DNA of 64,000 nucleotides from Prevotellaceae bacterium (GCA_003150315.1 QAML01000103.1:27718-91717), one strand, 5' to 3'; counted from the stretch's first letter, positions 25,504 through 35,259 are shown. The notes: generated from the letters alone by a model not told the origin. Program-made: numbers and translations.

Positions 25504-26040
25504 ATGAATCCATACGACATAATTGACAAATATTATAGTGATAATGCGAAACTTCGCGATTTGCTTGTTACTCACAGTGAACTTGTAACCGCAAAAGCTT
25601 TGAAAGCTGCGGAAATGCACCCGGAACTCGACATTGACGCTCAATTTGTGAAAGAAGCTGGAATGTTGCACGACATTGGTATATTTCTTACTGATGCTCC
25701 CGGCATTTATTGTCATGGCAAAGAACCGTATTTATGCCATGGCATTTTGGGCGCGGAACTTATGCGAAAGGAAAATTATCCGCGCCATGCCCGTGTATGT
25801 GAACGTCATACCGGAGCAGGACTGACCGCAGAAGAAATAGAAAAGCAGAATTTGCCTTTGCCCCACAAGGATTTTCTGCCGGAAACCATTGAAGAAAAAT
25901 TGATATGCTATGCCGATAAATTTTATTCAAAGACGCATCCCACGGTAGAGAAAACCGTGGAGCAGGCAATGGCTTCTTTACGTAAGTTTGGCGATGAGGG
26001 AGCTGCGCGTTTTGAGGAGTGGGTTAAATTGTTCGGATGA
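25504..26040 (+). CDS. HD-domain (HDIG) phosphohydrolase-like protein
   Basis: A 178-residue HD-superfamily protein. The metal motif HDIGIFLTDAPG and the preceding His-containing VTHSELV segment, together with CERHTGAGLTAEE and CYADKFYSKTHP (final Asp), give the H...HD...D metal ligands. It probably hydrolyses a phosphate bond in a nucleotide or related compound; the substrate is unknown. The start is placed at 25504 (MNPYDIID); the open frame extends upstream to 25393 but through the divergent promoter region. Confidence 0.85.
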   Translation: MNPYDIIDKYYSDNAKLRDLLVTHSELVTAKALKAAEMHPELDIDAQFVKEAGMLHDIGIFLTDAPGIYCHGKEPYLCHGILGAELMRKENYPRHARVCERHTGAGLTAEEIEKQNLPLPHKDFLPETIEEKLICYADKFYSKTHPTVEKTVEQAMASLRKFGDEGAARFEEWVKLFG

Positions 26041-26105
26041 CTTTCTGTAAATACTTAAAATAGGCAAAAAACGCATGGGAACTGCGGCGAACGTAGAGAA
26101 ATTCG

Positions 26106-26113
26106 TATTTTTG
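26106..26113 (+). promoter_or_regulatory. Candidate -7 box for lptD
   Basis: TATTTTTG matches TAnnTTTG and lies 36 bases before the proposed non-ATG start of lptD. No clear -33 box is present. Confidence 0.45.
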
Positions 26114-26148
26114 CATCTCATTTCTGATGAGCCTTTCAAATTCAAGAA

Positions 26149-28986
26149 TTGAACGTAAAACATAAAATAGCATCTTTCCTTGCGGCGGCGGTTTCTTTCG
26201 TCGCGTATGGCAGTATGTCGGAACATGCGCAAGTGGCAACGGAAACAGTTCCAGATGTGCAGTTGTGCGATACAGTAAAAAAAGATACTGTAAGCCCCGC
26301 TGTTGTCAAGCGCGATACTGTGATAGATTTCGGAACACTGGGGAAAGACTCCTTGTCTACCGATTCGGTTCGCAATGATTCCACCAAGAAAAAAGAACCG
26401 CTTGATGCCCCTGTTGCATACTCTGCCACCGATTCCATTACATATGATGCTGAAACTAAGAAAGCCTTTCTCTATGGCAATGGTGATGTGAAGTATGAGA
26501 ATATGGAACTTAAAGCCGAGCGCATAGAGATGAATATGGACAGTTCGCTCGTACATGCTTACGGGGAGAAAGATTCCACGGGCGTATGGAGCGGACAGCC
26601 TGTTTATACGCAGGGAGACGAAAAGTACAACAGCGATGTGATGAGCTTTAATTTCAAAACAAAGAAAGGCTTTATCAACAATGTGAAAACGGAACAAGGC
26701 GAAGGTTATATGCAGAGCGAGAGTTCCAAACGAGCAAACGACGGAACTTTATATCTTGAACACGCAAAATATACGACATGTGATGCCAAGCATCCTGATT
26801 TTTACCTTGCTTTGTCGCGTGCAAAAGTAAAACCCGGAAAAGAAGTTGTATTCGGTCCCGCATATCTTGTGGTTGCCGACGTGCCGCTGCCTCTTGCTGT
26901 GCCTTATGGCTTTTTCCCTTTCAAAAAGAAATATTCTAGTGGCTTTCTGATGCCTACTTACGGCGATGACAGCAGGCGCGGCTTTTATTTGAGAAACGGC
27001 GGATATTATTTTGCTTTCAATGATTATTGGGACATGCGTCTGCTTGGTGAAATATATACCAAAGGTTCTTGGGGAACAACGATAGAATCAACATATAACA
27101 GGCGTTATCGTTATTCGGGAAATATTTTTCTAAGTTACCAAAACACCGTGGACGGAGAAAAGAATATGCCCGACTATATGAAATCAACGAGTTTCAAGAT
27201 ACAGTGGTCGCATCGTCAGGACCCTAAGTCTTTGCCTAATTCCAATTTCTCGGCGAGCGTGAACTTTGCCACGCAAAGTTATGAAAGAAACAACCTTTAT
27301 TCGCTATATAATCCGGAACTTCTTACTCAATCAACGCGAACGAGTAGCGTTTCGTTCTCGCATACGTTTGAGAGACTCGGGCTTACGCTTTCTGCTACGA
27401 CTAACTTGAACCAAAACATGCGGGATTCAACAATTGATCTCACGCTTCCAGACCTTAACATATCGCTTTCGCGCCTTTATCCTTTTCGTCGTAAAAAAAT
27501 GAGCGGCAAAGAACGTTGGTACGAAAAAATAGCAATGAGCTACACCGGACAATTGAGTAACAGAATAAGTACGAAAGAAGACAAACTCATGCACTCCAAT
27601 TTAATAAAAGATTGGAGGAACGGTATGAATCATAGTGTTCCTGTTTCCGCAAGTTTTCAGGTATTCAAATATATAAATGTAACGCCGAGTCTGCAGTTTA
27701 CAGACCGTATGTATTCGAACAAGATAATGCGTTCCTGGGATCAGACAAATCAAACGGAAGTAAATGATACGGTTTACGGGTTTTATAATGTTTATAATTG
27801 GTATGCTTCGGTTTCAGCGAATACTACCCTTTATGGTTTTTACAAACCATGGAGAAAACTTTTCGGTGATGGTATAATTGCTGTGAGACATGTGCTGAAA
27901 CCTTCCGTGTCTTATAGCTATGCTCCAGATTTTGGTACTTCGCATTACGGATATTACGATTCTTATGTGCGTACTGATGCAGACGGAAATGTAAGTACGG
28001 TAACATATTCGCCTTATTCCAATGGTATGTTCGGAGTTCCTTCGCGCGGAAAGTCCGGTAACATTAGTATGAGGGTTTCAAACAATTTGGAGATGAAAGT
28101 CAAGAGTTCCAAGGACTCTACAGGCGAGAAGAAAATAAGTCTTATCGATGAACTTTCCGCATCTTTGTCTTATAACACGGCTGCAAAGACAAAACAGTGG
28201 AGCAATCTTAAAACAAATATTCGTTTGAAACTTTGGAAGAATTACACTTTCAGTATGGCGGCGGTGTTTGCCACTTATGCTTACCAGTTTGATGAGAGCG
28301 GAAAAGTCGTAGAAGGTAACCGCACCGAATGGAGTTACGGACGTTTCGGACGTTTTCAGGGAATGTCGCAGAATCTATCTTATACGTTCAATAACCAAAC
28401 TTTCAAAAAACTGTTCGGGCACAAAGAGAGTGAGGACAAAGATGAAGACATAAATCAGGCTATAGATAGTTCCACGGATAATTACGAAGAAGATAACATA
28501 GATGATGACGGAACAAACGACAGCAACCTTGACCCGACTCTAAAAGCAAGTAAAAATTCAGCACAGAAGTCGGACAGCAAAAAATCGCGCGTGGATGAGG
28601 ATGGTTATAAGCGTTTCAGTATTCCCTGGTCTTTGTCTGTGAGCTACGGTGTTACCATGGCGGAGAACCGAAGTGCTAAAATCAATCCCAAGACAATGCG
28701 CTACCCGTACAGATATACTCAGTCGCTGAACTTTTCTGGCAATGTAAAAATTTCGGATGGCTGGAATGTAAACTTTAGTTCCGGTTACGATTTCAATTAT
28801 CATCGTCTTTCAATGACTACAGCTTCGTTATCGCGAGACTTACATTGTTTCATGATGTCGTGTTCCATAGTTTTGCGTCCTTATACGAGTTATAATTTTT
28901 CGTTCCGTGCAAAAACATCAACGTTGGCGGATGCTCTTAAATGGGACAAGCGCAGCGGATATTCCACAAACATAGATTGGTATTGA
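26149..28986 (+). CDS. lptD: LPS-assembly outer membrane protein LptD, Bacteroidetes type, non-ATG start
   Basis: A 945-residue outer-membrane protein. A signal-like segment (KIASFLAAAVSFVAYGSMS) is followed by a variable Asp/Thr/Val-rich stretch and an OstA/LptA-like region (about 95-210: AFLYGNGDVKYENMELKAERI). A long C-terminal barrel comes next (for example VPYGFFPFKKKYSSGFLMPTYGDD). An acidic insert (EDKDEDINQAIDSST...DDDGTNDSN) lies near residues 763-800. It inserts LPS into the outer leaflet. No ATG precedes the signal peptide: TTG at 26149 (or ATT at 26140) is the only plausible start, because the first in-frame ATG (26215) would remove the signal. It ends 2 bases before the next ATG. 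Confidence 0.88.
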   Translation: MNVKHKIASFLAAAVSFVAYGSMSEHAQVATETVPDVQLCDTVKKDTVSPAVVKRDTVIDFGTLGKDSLSTDSVRNDSTKKKEPLDAPVAYSATDSITYDAETKKAFLYGNGDVKYENMELKAERIEMNMDSSLVHAYGEKDSTGVWSGQPVYTQGDEKYNSDVMSFNFKTKKGFINNVKTEQGEGYMQSESSKRANDGTLYLEHAKYTTCDAKHPDFYLALSRAKVKPGKEVVFGPAYLVVADVPLPLAVPYGFFPFKKKYSSGFLMPTYGDDSRRGFYLRNGGYYFAFNDYWDMRLLGEIYTKGSWGTTIESTYNRRYRYSGNIFLSYQNTVDGEKNMPDYMKSTSFKIQWSHRQDPKSLPNSNFSASVNFATQSYERNNLYSLYNPELLTQSTRTSSVSFSHTFERLGLTLSATTNLNQNMRDSTIDLTLPDLNISLSRLYPFRRKKMSGKERWYEKIAMSYTGQLSNRISTKEDKLMHSNLIKDWRNGMNHSVPVSASFQVFKYINVTPSLQFTDRMYSNKIMRSWDQTNQTEVNDTVYGFYNVYNWYASVSANTTLYGFYKPWRKLFGDGIIAVRHVLKPSVSYSYAPDFGTSHYGYYDSYVRTDADGNVSTVTYSPYSNGMFGVPSRGKSGNISMRVSNNLEMKVKSSKDSTGEKKISLIDELSASLSYNTAAKTKQWSNLKTNIRLKLWKNYTFSMAAVFATYAYQFDESGKVVEGNRTEWSYGRFGRFQGMSQNLSYTFNNQTFKKLFGHKESEDKDEDINQAIDSSTDNYEEDNIDDDGTNDSNLDPTLKASKNSAQKSDSKKSRVDEDGYKRFSIPWSLSVSYGVTMAENRSAKINPKTMRYPYRYTQSLNFSGNVKISDGWNVNFSSGYDFNYHRLSMTTASLSRDLHCFMMSCSIVLRPYTSYNFSFRAKTSTLADALKWDKRSGYSTNIDWY

Positions 28987-28988
28987 TA

Positions 28989-29747
28989 ATGCGGCGTATT
29001 GTTCTTTCTATGTTGTTTGTTTGTTGCGGTCTTTCATCGAAAGCGCAAGATTTTAACTATGACATTGCCCCTCTTGACCGTTCTTTGGTGAGTTGTGTTA
29101 AGAATGCCAAGGTTTCTGTTCCCCAAAATCACGTAGAATGTTATACTGTTAATGTTGTTCAAAGGACGCAAGAACCGGAAAAAAAGTCGCAAAAGGGCAG
29201 AAAAAAGGAACAGCAGGGCGTAATTGCGGTGAACAACGATTATGTAGCCAAACTTACCGGCGAACAATATGATTCAAACGAAGTTCTTTCAAAAGGTTTC
29301 ACTGTAAGTCTGTGGGTAGCTCCTTTTGCTTCTCCTGCCGTAGGACACGGTTTTGTTATGTATCCCATGAAAGGGCGCGATGTAAATGGTATTGACCAAT
29401 CGCAGTGGGGGATGACTGTTGGCAAAGACTGTATAAGAGTTTACGAGAAGTACACAGACGAAAAACTTATTCTTGAATACAGGCATAATGAAAAAGCTGA
29501 TTTCTTTATAACGCTTGTTTGCCAAAATAATACGCCGGCTCTTTATGTTAACGGCGAACTTGTTTCCACGGGAATTCCCTCGACCTATTCTCCACATCCT
29601 GCTTTCGAGGGAACTGCAGACTGTCCCGCTTCCATGAAGTTTATAGGAAAATCCACGGCGTTTCATTACTTTCCGAAAGTTCTTACCAATGCTGAAATAA
29701 TGGGACTGTATAAAACGGAGTACAAGGAACTGCATCATGTGAAATAA
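28989..29747 (+). CDS. Exported LamG/concanavalin-like domain protein
   Basis: A 252-residue protein with a signal peptide (MRRIVLSMLFVCCGLSSKA, cleavage before QDFNYD). A Lys/Gln-rich linker lies at about 65-77. The region GFTVSLWVAPFAS to FHYFPKVLTNAEIMGLYKTE has the layout of a LamG/concanavalin A-like jelly roll, including TPALYVNGELV. Binding of sugar or protein is typical of the fold; the ligand is unknown. It starts 2 bases after lptD ends, so the two are probably co-transcribed. The start is chosen at the second ATG (28989), which opens the signal peptide. Confidence 0.75.
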   Translation: MRRIVLSMLFVCCGLSSKAQDFNYDIAPLDRSLVSCVKNAKVSVPQNHVECYTVNVVQRTQEPEKKSQKGRKKEQQGVIAVNNDYVAKLTGEQYDSNEVLSKGFTVSLWVAPFASPAVGHGFVMYPMKGRDVNGIDQSQWGMTVGKDCIRVYEKYTDEKLILEYRHNEKADFFITLVCQNNTPALYVNGELVSTGIPSTYSPHPAFEGTADCPASMKFIGKSTAFHYFPKVLTNAEIMGLYKTEYKELHHVK

Positions 29748-29753
29748 ATTTCG

Positions 29754-29761
29754 TATTTTTG
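29754..29761 (+). promoter_or_regulatory. Candidate -7 box for the lipoprotein gene at 29.8 kb
   Basis: TATTTTTG, a TAnnTTTG match, lies 26 bases before the ATG. No clear -33 element was seen. Confidence 0.45.
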
Positions 29762-29786
29762 TGGCGAAAATAAAACATCTGATAAA

Positions 29787-30545
29787 ATGAAATTGAAATC
29801 CTTTATTATTTGTGCGGCGATGATTGTACTCGCTGCTTCGTGCGACAGTGGAAGTACCAAATCTACTCAGGCAATAGGAGTTCCTTATCCGGAAGGTGTG
29901 GCGTATGCCGATCAGCAAAGCGATACTCTCGGAGTTTACAGCACTGATTCGTGGACCGCTACGGTAACTGATGGCGATTGGTTCACTCCTAACGAATTTT
30001 CGAAAACTGTTTCGGGAAACAAGGTTGACTATAGCAAATACGCTCTCAAACTTCAAACCAGCAACGGCACGAATCGTAAGGCTTATTTCACCATTAAAAG
30101 CAATGGCAAAACTTTGCGTAAAACCTATGTGCAGGTATCGTGGTTGAATATTTCGAATCCCAATCCTTTGATCATACGTGCCGACAGCACGGTTACTTCT
30201 TTGTATGACACAGAGCATTTTGCAGAGCTGAAAGCTTATTATTATTTCACTCCCACATATAAAGGCGGAAGCGACAAAATCGTAATAACAATTTATTCTC
30301 CCTCTACCGAAATCTCTACATCGGATGATTGGATAAGTTTGCAGGGCGATGACAATAAATATGTCAAGAATGTTATTCTCAACATGCCGAGAAATCAGCA
30401 GAAGTTCGAGTTTACAGTTCCCGTAACAGTACAGAAGAACACTGGAACGACAAAACGTACCGGAAAGATTAACATAAAAACTTCCAATGGCATAAATCAG
30501 ATAATAGAAGTCATACAGGGAGCAGAATCAGACAAAAACAAATAA
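29787..30545 (+). CDS. Lipoprotein with BACON-like Ig repeats
   Basis: A 252-residue lipoprotein (signal MKLKSFIICAAMIVLAASC, lipid Cys19). Two Ig-like stretches are visible. The first (TDSWTATVTDGDWFTPNEFS ... LKLQTSNGTNRKAYFTIKSNG) and second (STSDDWISLQGDD ... FTVPVTVQKNTGTTKRTGKI) each carry the 'W-ital/D-W' and 'N...R...I' pattern of BACON-type domains common in Bacteroidetes surface proteins. No catalytic motif is seen. It stands alone between lptD-LamG and the DUF6057 operon and is followed by a palindromic element. Confidence 0.72.
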   Translation: MKLKSFIICAAMIVLAASCDSGSTKSTQAIGVPYPEGVAYADQQSDTLGVYSTDSWTATVTDGDWFTPNEFSKTVSGNKVDYSKYALKLQTSNGTNRKAYFTIKSNGKTLRKTYVQVSWLNISNPNPLIIRADSTVTSLYDTEHFAELKAYYYFTPTYKGGSDKIVITIYSPSTEISTSDDWISLQGDDNKYVKNVILNMPRNQQKFEFTVPVTVQKNTGTTKRTGKINIKTSNGINQIIEVIQGAESDKNK

Positions 30546-30647
30546 CAGACAGTATGTTATAAAAACAAAGAGCATACGAAATTACGAACCGAAAAACGGT
30601 TTTTTATGCACTTCGTAAGTTGTTGAAATCCATAAATATATAAAGGC

Positions 30648-30737
30648 GAAAAATACAAGCCATATATTTTAAAATACAAGGCACTTATTTTAAAATAAGT
30701 GCCTTGTATTTTTTGCAAGAAGCCTTATGTTTTTTCC
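30648..30737. repeat. Modular palindromic element, copy 5
   Basis: Lies in the 259-base gap before the DUF6057 gene. A unit ACAAGCCATATATTTT is followed by a perfect 32-base palindrome at 30677-30708 identical to that of copies 4, 6 and 11, then AAGCCTTATGTTTTTT. The left unit and the last unit are partial reverse complements, giving nested arms. Confidence 0.92.
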
Positions 30738-30779
30738 GAGAAATATATGCATATTTTTCGAGAATCAATAACGTTTTTG

Positions 30780-30787
30780 TAATTTTG
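30780..30787 (+). promoter_or_regulatory. Candidate -7 box for the DUF6057/TolB-like/M64 operon
   Basis: TAATTTTG lies 18 bases before the DUF6057 ATG, directly downstream of repeat copy 5. The implied leader is only about 12 bases. Confidence 0.5.
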
Positions 30788-30804
30788 CGGAAAGACTTGA
30801 AAAT

Positions 30805-32421
30805 ATGAACAAAAGCAAAAAATATCTCAAGTCCGCCAAACGTTTGGAAGAACCCCAAAAGGCGGAATCGTATACAAAGAAACGATTTGGTTTGTGGAAC
30901 ATACAATTTTATCCGTTGCTCTTTTTGTTGCTATGGTTGTTTTGTTCCGTGATATATGGTGATGTGTTCTACATGTCCCAACAAACAAGCTATTTTGCCT
31001 GGGATAAAACTTTGATGAGCTTTATTCTCTCGCAAGATTGGGGTTGGCTTTATGCCGCAGGGCGTTTTCTTTTGTTGGGATTTCATTATCCCTTGCTCGG
31101 AGGCTGTTTGCTTGCGTTGATGCTCACACTTTGTGCCTGGCTCATTGATTATCTTGCGGCACTTCCTGCAAAATTGCGTTTGCTTGCGGCACTTCCTCTG
31201 TTTGCGTTCCTTGCATATTTTGTCGGGCTTGATTACAGTGTGAACTATCATCGTGAAACTTCACTTTTAATGGCTCTGCCTTTTGCCGCTCTTTTACTGT
31301 TGCTTTTGGCTTCGGTAATAAAGAGAATTGTTATTCGTAAAAAAATCTCCAGTCCCTTAAAACTGAATGTCGGAACGCATCGCAATGTCCTTATAAATAA
31401 TTTGGGCGTGTGCTGTGTATTTCTTTGTATATCGGCTTTCTGTTTTTTTCAACGAGATGATCTGATTCGCACTTGCAGAATGACGAAAATGCTTGAGCAA
31501 TCGGATTGGCAGGCAATGATTGACGAAGCTCTGGGCGCGCGTCGCCCTTCGCGCAGCGTGGCTGCCTATTATGCTATTGCGCTTGCCGAAACCGGACAGC
31601 TTGAAAGTAGGGCTTTTGAAATACCTTATGATTATCCCAATCGTAAAGTAAGGGAAAAGGATGGAAGAATGACGGACGGCATATCAATATATACGCTTGA
31701 TGCAGATTTTTACGCCGGTTTGGCAAATACGTCATACCATAATTGCATGGAAATAGCCGTTACAAACGGTCCGCAGATATTTCTGTTGAAACGCATGGCG
31801 CGTGCGGCAGCCATGAATGGGGAAAAGCGATTGGCATGGAAGTATCTAACTATGATAGACCGCAATCCTTTTGAACATAAGTTCGTAGAAAGATATAAGA
31901 ACTACCTTGCAAATCTTGGGGCAATGTATGCCGAACCCGAGTTTGTCCATGTGGTAAACAAGAAACCGGTATATGATGATTTCGAACAGAATTATCGCAC
32001 GCCGTTATTCTTAGGTTATAATGTAGTTTTGACACAGGGTGCATCGCAAGAGGCTCTGAATGCTTCCTTAATGGCTACGCTCTATTCCAAGGATCTTGAT
32101 GCTTTTATGGCGAGAGTTCGTTTTTTGGACATGTCGCAACCTTTGCCTGAATATTACAGCCAGGCTGTGATGCTGAGAGCATTGAAAGACAAAAGCATTC
32201 TGAAATATTTTCCTTCAATCAACGGTGAAATGACCCGGGCAAGGCTCATGGGGTTCGTGAAAGAGTCAAAGCCGTATTTGCGTGATGAGAAAGAGGAGGG
32301 CAGAAAGCTTCTTTCGAAAGATTGGCAGAACTACTATCCTTATTATTTGTATTTTGAGAATATTCCTACCGAAGAACAAGTTGAAGAACAAGAAAAGCAA
32401 GAGAAAGGAGGAGTGAACTAA
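30805..32421 (+). CDS. DUF6057 family membrane protein
   Basis: A 538-residue protein. A basic N-terminus is followed by about five hydrophobic segments (residues 37-165, for example FYPLLFLLLWLFCSVIYGDVF and LPFAALLLLLLASVI) and a further segment near 195. A long soluble C-terminal part (about 215-538) has TPR-like helices (AYYAIALAETGQLESRA). It fits DUF6057, a Bacteroidetes family with no known function. The stop overlaps the next ATG (TAATG at 32419-32423). Confidence 0.82.
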   Translation: MNKSKKYLKSAKRLEEPQKAESYTKKRFGLWNIQFYPLLFLLLWLFCSVIYGDVFYMSQQTSYFAWDKTLMSFILSQDWGWLYAAGRFLLLGFHYPLLGGCLLALMLTLCAWLIDYLAALPAKLRLLAALPLFAFLAYFVGLDYSVNYHRETSLLMALPFAALLLLLLASVIKRIVIRKKISSPLKLNVGTHRNVLINNLGVCCVFLCISAFCFFQRDDLIRTCRMTKMLEQSDWQAMIDEALGARRPSRSVAAYYAIALAETGQLESRAFEIPYDYPNRKVREKDGRMTDGISIYTLDADFYAGLANTSYHNCMEIAVTNGPQIFLLKRMARAAAMNGEKRLAWKYLTMIDRNPFEHKFVERYKNYLANLGAMYAEPEFVHVVNKKPVYDDFEQNYRTPLFLGYNVVLTQGASQEALNASLMATLYSKDLDAFMARVRFLDMSQPLPEYYSQAVMLRALKDKSILKYFPSINGEMTRARLMGFVKESKPYLRDEKEEGRKLLSKDWQNYYPYYLYFENIPTEEQVEEQEKQEKGGVN

Positions 32422-33947
32422 TGAAAAAATTAGCATACGTCATGTTGGGGATATTGCTTATGGCATCGTGCGGAAAGCAATCAATTCCCACCGAATACTC
32501 TGAAGAAAACAGAACAGCGAGAATATTTCCCGATTACAAGGGAGTTGTTGTGCCTCCTAACATATCTCCCTTGAATTTCATGGTGCAGGAAAATGCAGAC
32601 AACTATGCCGTGAGATTATCCGAGGGAAATAATTCCATTGAAGTATACACAGACAAATATGGAAAAGCGGACATTCCCGAAAAAGAGTGGCATGAAATGC
32701 TTGCAAAATCAAAGGGAAAAGATATAAACATAGAGGTTTACGCACAGAAAGAGGAACAATGGAAACGTTATAAGGATTTCAAAATAACCGTTGCGCCTGA
32801 TCCTATTGACGATTATGTTAGTTATCGTTTGATTGAGCCGGGTTATGAGGTTTACAGGCAACTTGGGCTTTACCAACGCAAAGTTTCAAGTTTCGATGTG
32901 GGTACAATTTATGAAAACAACCGTTCTTTTGAGCACGAAAACAACCATTGCATCAATTGCCATAACTATCAAAACTATTCCGCAAAGAATATGCTTTTCC
33001 ACATACGCGGTTCGCATGGCGGAACAATGGTTGTTCGCAACGGCATTCCCGAAAAAATGGACATGAGTACCGATTCCACGCTTGCTTCTGCGGTATATCC
33101 TGCATGGCATCCGAGTAAACCTTGGGTTGTTTTCTCTTCAAATAAAACCGGTCAGGCTTTTCATATTCTCGATAAGCAGAAAATTGAAGTAGTAGACTGG
33201 GCTTCCGATTTGCTATTCTATGATGCGGAGCACAAGACCATAGGCAATGTGCTTAAAACCCAAGATGATTTCGAAACATTCCCATGTTGGAATGCCGATG
33301 GCACGAAACTTTATTATTGTGTTGCTCATGTTCCTGGATTTAAGGAACTTTCCAAAGAAAATCGCGAAAGATATGTGGCGGAACACTATCGTGATTTGCA
33401 TTACAACATAATGAGTATGACTTTCGACAAGGATTCAAAAATTTTTGGCAACCCGCAAATCGAAGTTGATTGCGAATCTATTGGAAAAAGTGCGAGTGTT
33501 CCGCGTATAAGTCCCGACGGAAAATATCTTTTATTCACTCTTGGTGATTACGGACAGTTTCATATTTGGCATCGCAGTGCAGATCTTTATGTAAAGAACC
33601 TGCAAACGGGCGACGTTTACCCGCTTAAGCGTGCCAACAGCAGGGAAGCGGAAAGCTATCATGGCTGGAGTTCCAACGGACGTTGGATTGTTTTTGCATC
33701 TCGAAGGGATGACGGTTCATATACAAGGCTATACTTTTCGTATTTTGATAAGAACGGAAAAGAGCACAAGCCTTTCATGCTCCCGCAGAAAGACCCCGAG
33801 CAAAACGTTTTGCTTATGAAAAGTTACAACGTTCCCGAAATGACTAAGGATGCAGTGAAAGTGCCGTCAAATAAGTTTAAGGATGTCATTTATAACACGA
33901 AAGCCACGCCCGTTAAATACACAATGTTGAAAAATGAAGGAAAATAA
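32421..33947 (+). CDS. TolB/PD40-type beta-propeller lipoprotein with CxxCH haem motif
   Basis: A 508-residue lipoprotein (signal MKKLAYVMLGILLMASC, lipid Cys17). A single CINCHNYQN motif near residue 178 is a canonical c-type haem attachment site (CxxCH). PD40/TolB-like blades follow (YPAWHPSKPWVVFSSNKTG, FPCWNADGTKLYYC, VPRISPDGKYLLFTLG, YHGWSSNGRWIVFASRRDDG), with a sheet count compatible with a six-bladed propeller. It probably sits at the outer membrane and may carry haem or use the motif otherwise. It is coupled to the genes on both sides (1-base overlap upstream, 14 downstream). Confidence 0.82.
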   Translation: MKKLAYVMLGILLMASCGKQSIPTEYSEENRTARIFPDYKGVVVPPNISPLNFMVQENADNYAVRLSEGNNSIEVYTDKYGKADIPEKEWHEMLAKSKGKDINIEVYAQKEEQWKRYKDFKITVAPDPIDDYVSYRLIEPGYEVYRQLGLYQRKVSSFDVGTIYENNRSFEHENNHCINCHNYQNYSAKNMLFHIRGSHGGTMVVRNGIPEKMDMSTDSTLASAVYPAWHPSKPWVVFSSNKTGQAFHILDKQKIEVVDWASDLLFYDAEHKTIGNVLKTQDDFETFPCWNADGTKLYYCVAHVPGFKELSKENRERYVAEHYRDLHYNIMSMTFDKDSKIFGNPQIEVDCESIGKSASVPRISPDGKYLLFTLGDYGQFHIWHRSADLYVKNLQTGDVYPLKRANSREAESYHGWSSNGRWIVFASRRDDGSYTRLYFSYFDKNGKEHKPFMLPQKDPEQNVLLMKSYNVPEMTKDAVKVPSNKFKDVIYNTKATPVKYTMLKNEGK

Positions 33948-35259
33948 AAACTATGTCATGGCTTTTGTCAGGCAAATTCTCTTTGTCATTTTGGCTCTTT
34001 CCCAGTGTGGCGTGATTGCTGCTAATGATGATGTGAATTTTGACGAATGGTTTGACAATAAGACACTGCGTGTGGATTACATTTTCGCAGGCGACAGTGC
34101 CACACAGGAACTTTCGCTTGACGAACTGCTGTGTCTGCAAACATGGGCGGGACGCAGGCATAATCTTGATAGTTTGAGTGTTGCCGGAAACGGACAGATT
34201 GTGATGCGTGATTCGCTTACGCGAAAAGTGATATACCGCACTTCTTTCTCTTCATTGTTTCAAGAGTGGCAGTCAACCGAGGAAGCAACCCGGTTGAGGC
34301 GTTCGTTTGAAAACGTGTTCCTACTTCCCATGCCCAAACGCGCTGCCGAATTGAGTGTAACACTCTTCGACACCCACCGAAAGCCGCTTGCCCGACTCAA
34401 TCACTATGTAAATCCCAAAGACATACTCATTCGCAACCTTTCAAATGCTCCGAAACATGAATATAAGTATATATGGCGCGGCGGTTCTCCCGACACATGC
34501 ATAGATGTAGCCGTTGTGGCAGAAGGCTATACGGTTTCGGAAATGAACAAGTTTTATGAAAGGGCGGAAGAAACGGCGCAATCGCTTTTTGCTGCCGAAC
34601 CTTTTAAAAGCTACAAATACAATTTCAACATCGTAGCCTTGGCGGTGCCATCGCAAGATACGGGAGTGAGTATTCCCGGCAAGGGCATTTGGAAAAGCAC
34701 TGCGTTGGATTCGCATTTTGATACGTTCTATTCCGACCGCTATCTCACGACTTTACATCTCAAAAGGCTTCACGATGTGATGGCATCGGTTCCGTATGAA
34801 CATATAATAATACTTGCAAACACCGAAAACTATGGCGGAGGGGGAATATTGAATTCCTACACGCTCACGGCGGCTGACCACAGACTTTTCAAGCCGGTAG
34901 TAGTTCATGAGTTCGGACATAGTTTCGGCGGACTGGCTGATGAGTATTTTTATGATGACCAATATTCTACCATGTATCCCTCGGACACAGAACCGTGGGA
35001 GCAAAATCTAACCACGCTTGTGAATTTTGGTGAGAAATGGCAGGATATGTTGCCCCGTGGAACAAAGATTCCCACTCCCTCTTCAAATAAAGTGAAAGAC
35101 AGATATTCAAAAATCGGAGTTTATGAGGGTGGGGGATACCAGAGCAAAGGTGTTTTTCGTGCTTTTCAGGATTGTCGCATGAAGACCAACGAAGCTCCTG
35201 CATTTTGTGCGGTTTGTCAAAGAGCTTTGCGCAGAATGATTGAGTTCTACACCAAGTAA
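33934..35259 (+). CDS. Peptidase M64 family metalloprotease
   Basis: A 441-residue protein with an N-terminal signal-like segment (MAFVRQILFVILALSQCGVIA). The N-terminal half (about 35-165) matches the M64 N-terminal domain found in Bacteroidetes, including DTHRKPLARLNHYVNPKD. The catalytic part contains the zinc motif HEFGHSFGGLADEY (HExxH with downstream acidic ligand). M64 is the IgA-peptidase family named after the Clostridium ramosum enzyme; activity on IgA here is not implied by sequence. It is last in the DUF6057/propeller/M64 operon. An alternative ATG lies at 33958. Confidence 0.88.
   Translation: MKENKNYVMAFVRQILFVILALSQCGVIAANDDVNFDEWFDNKTLRVDYIFAGDSATQELSLDELLCLQTWAGRRHNLDSLSVAGNGQIVMRDSLTRKVIYRTSFSSLFQEWQSTEEATRLRRSFENVFLLPMPKRAAELSVTLFDTHRKPLARLNHYVNPKDILIRNLSNAPKHEYKYIWRGGSPDTCIDVAVVAEGYTVSEMNKFYERAEETAQSLFAAEPFKSYKYNFNIVALAVPSQDTGVSIPGKGIWKSTALDSHFDTFYSDRYLTTLHLKRLHDVMASVPYEHIIILANTENYGGGGILNSYTLTAADHRLFKPVVVHEFGHSFGGLADEYFYDDQYSTMYPSDTEPWEQNLTTLVNFGEKWQDMLPRGTKIPTPSSNKVKDRYSKIGVYEGGGYQSKGVFRAFQDCRMKTNEAPAFCAVCQRALRRMIEFYTK

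Noticed and set aside
25978..26697. 239-residue frame antisense to the HD-domain gene end and lptD start
   Set aside because: It covers a promoter and two plus-strand genes with clear families; the translation lacks motifs.
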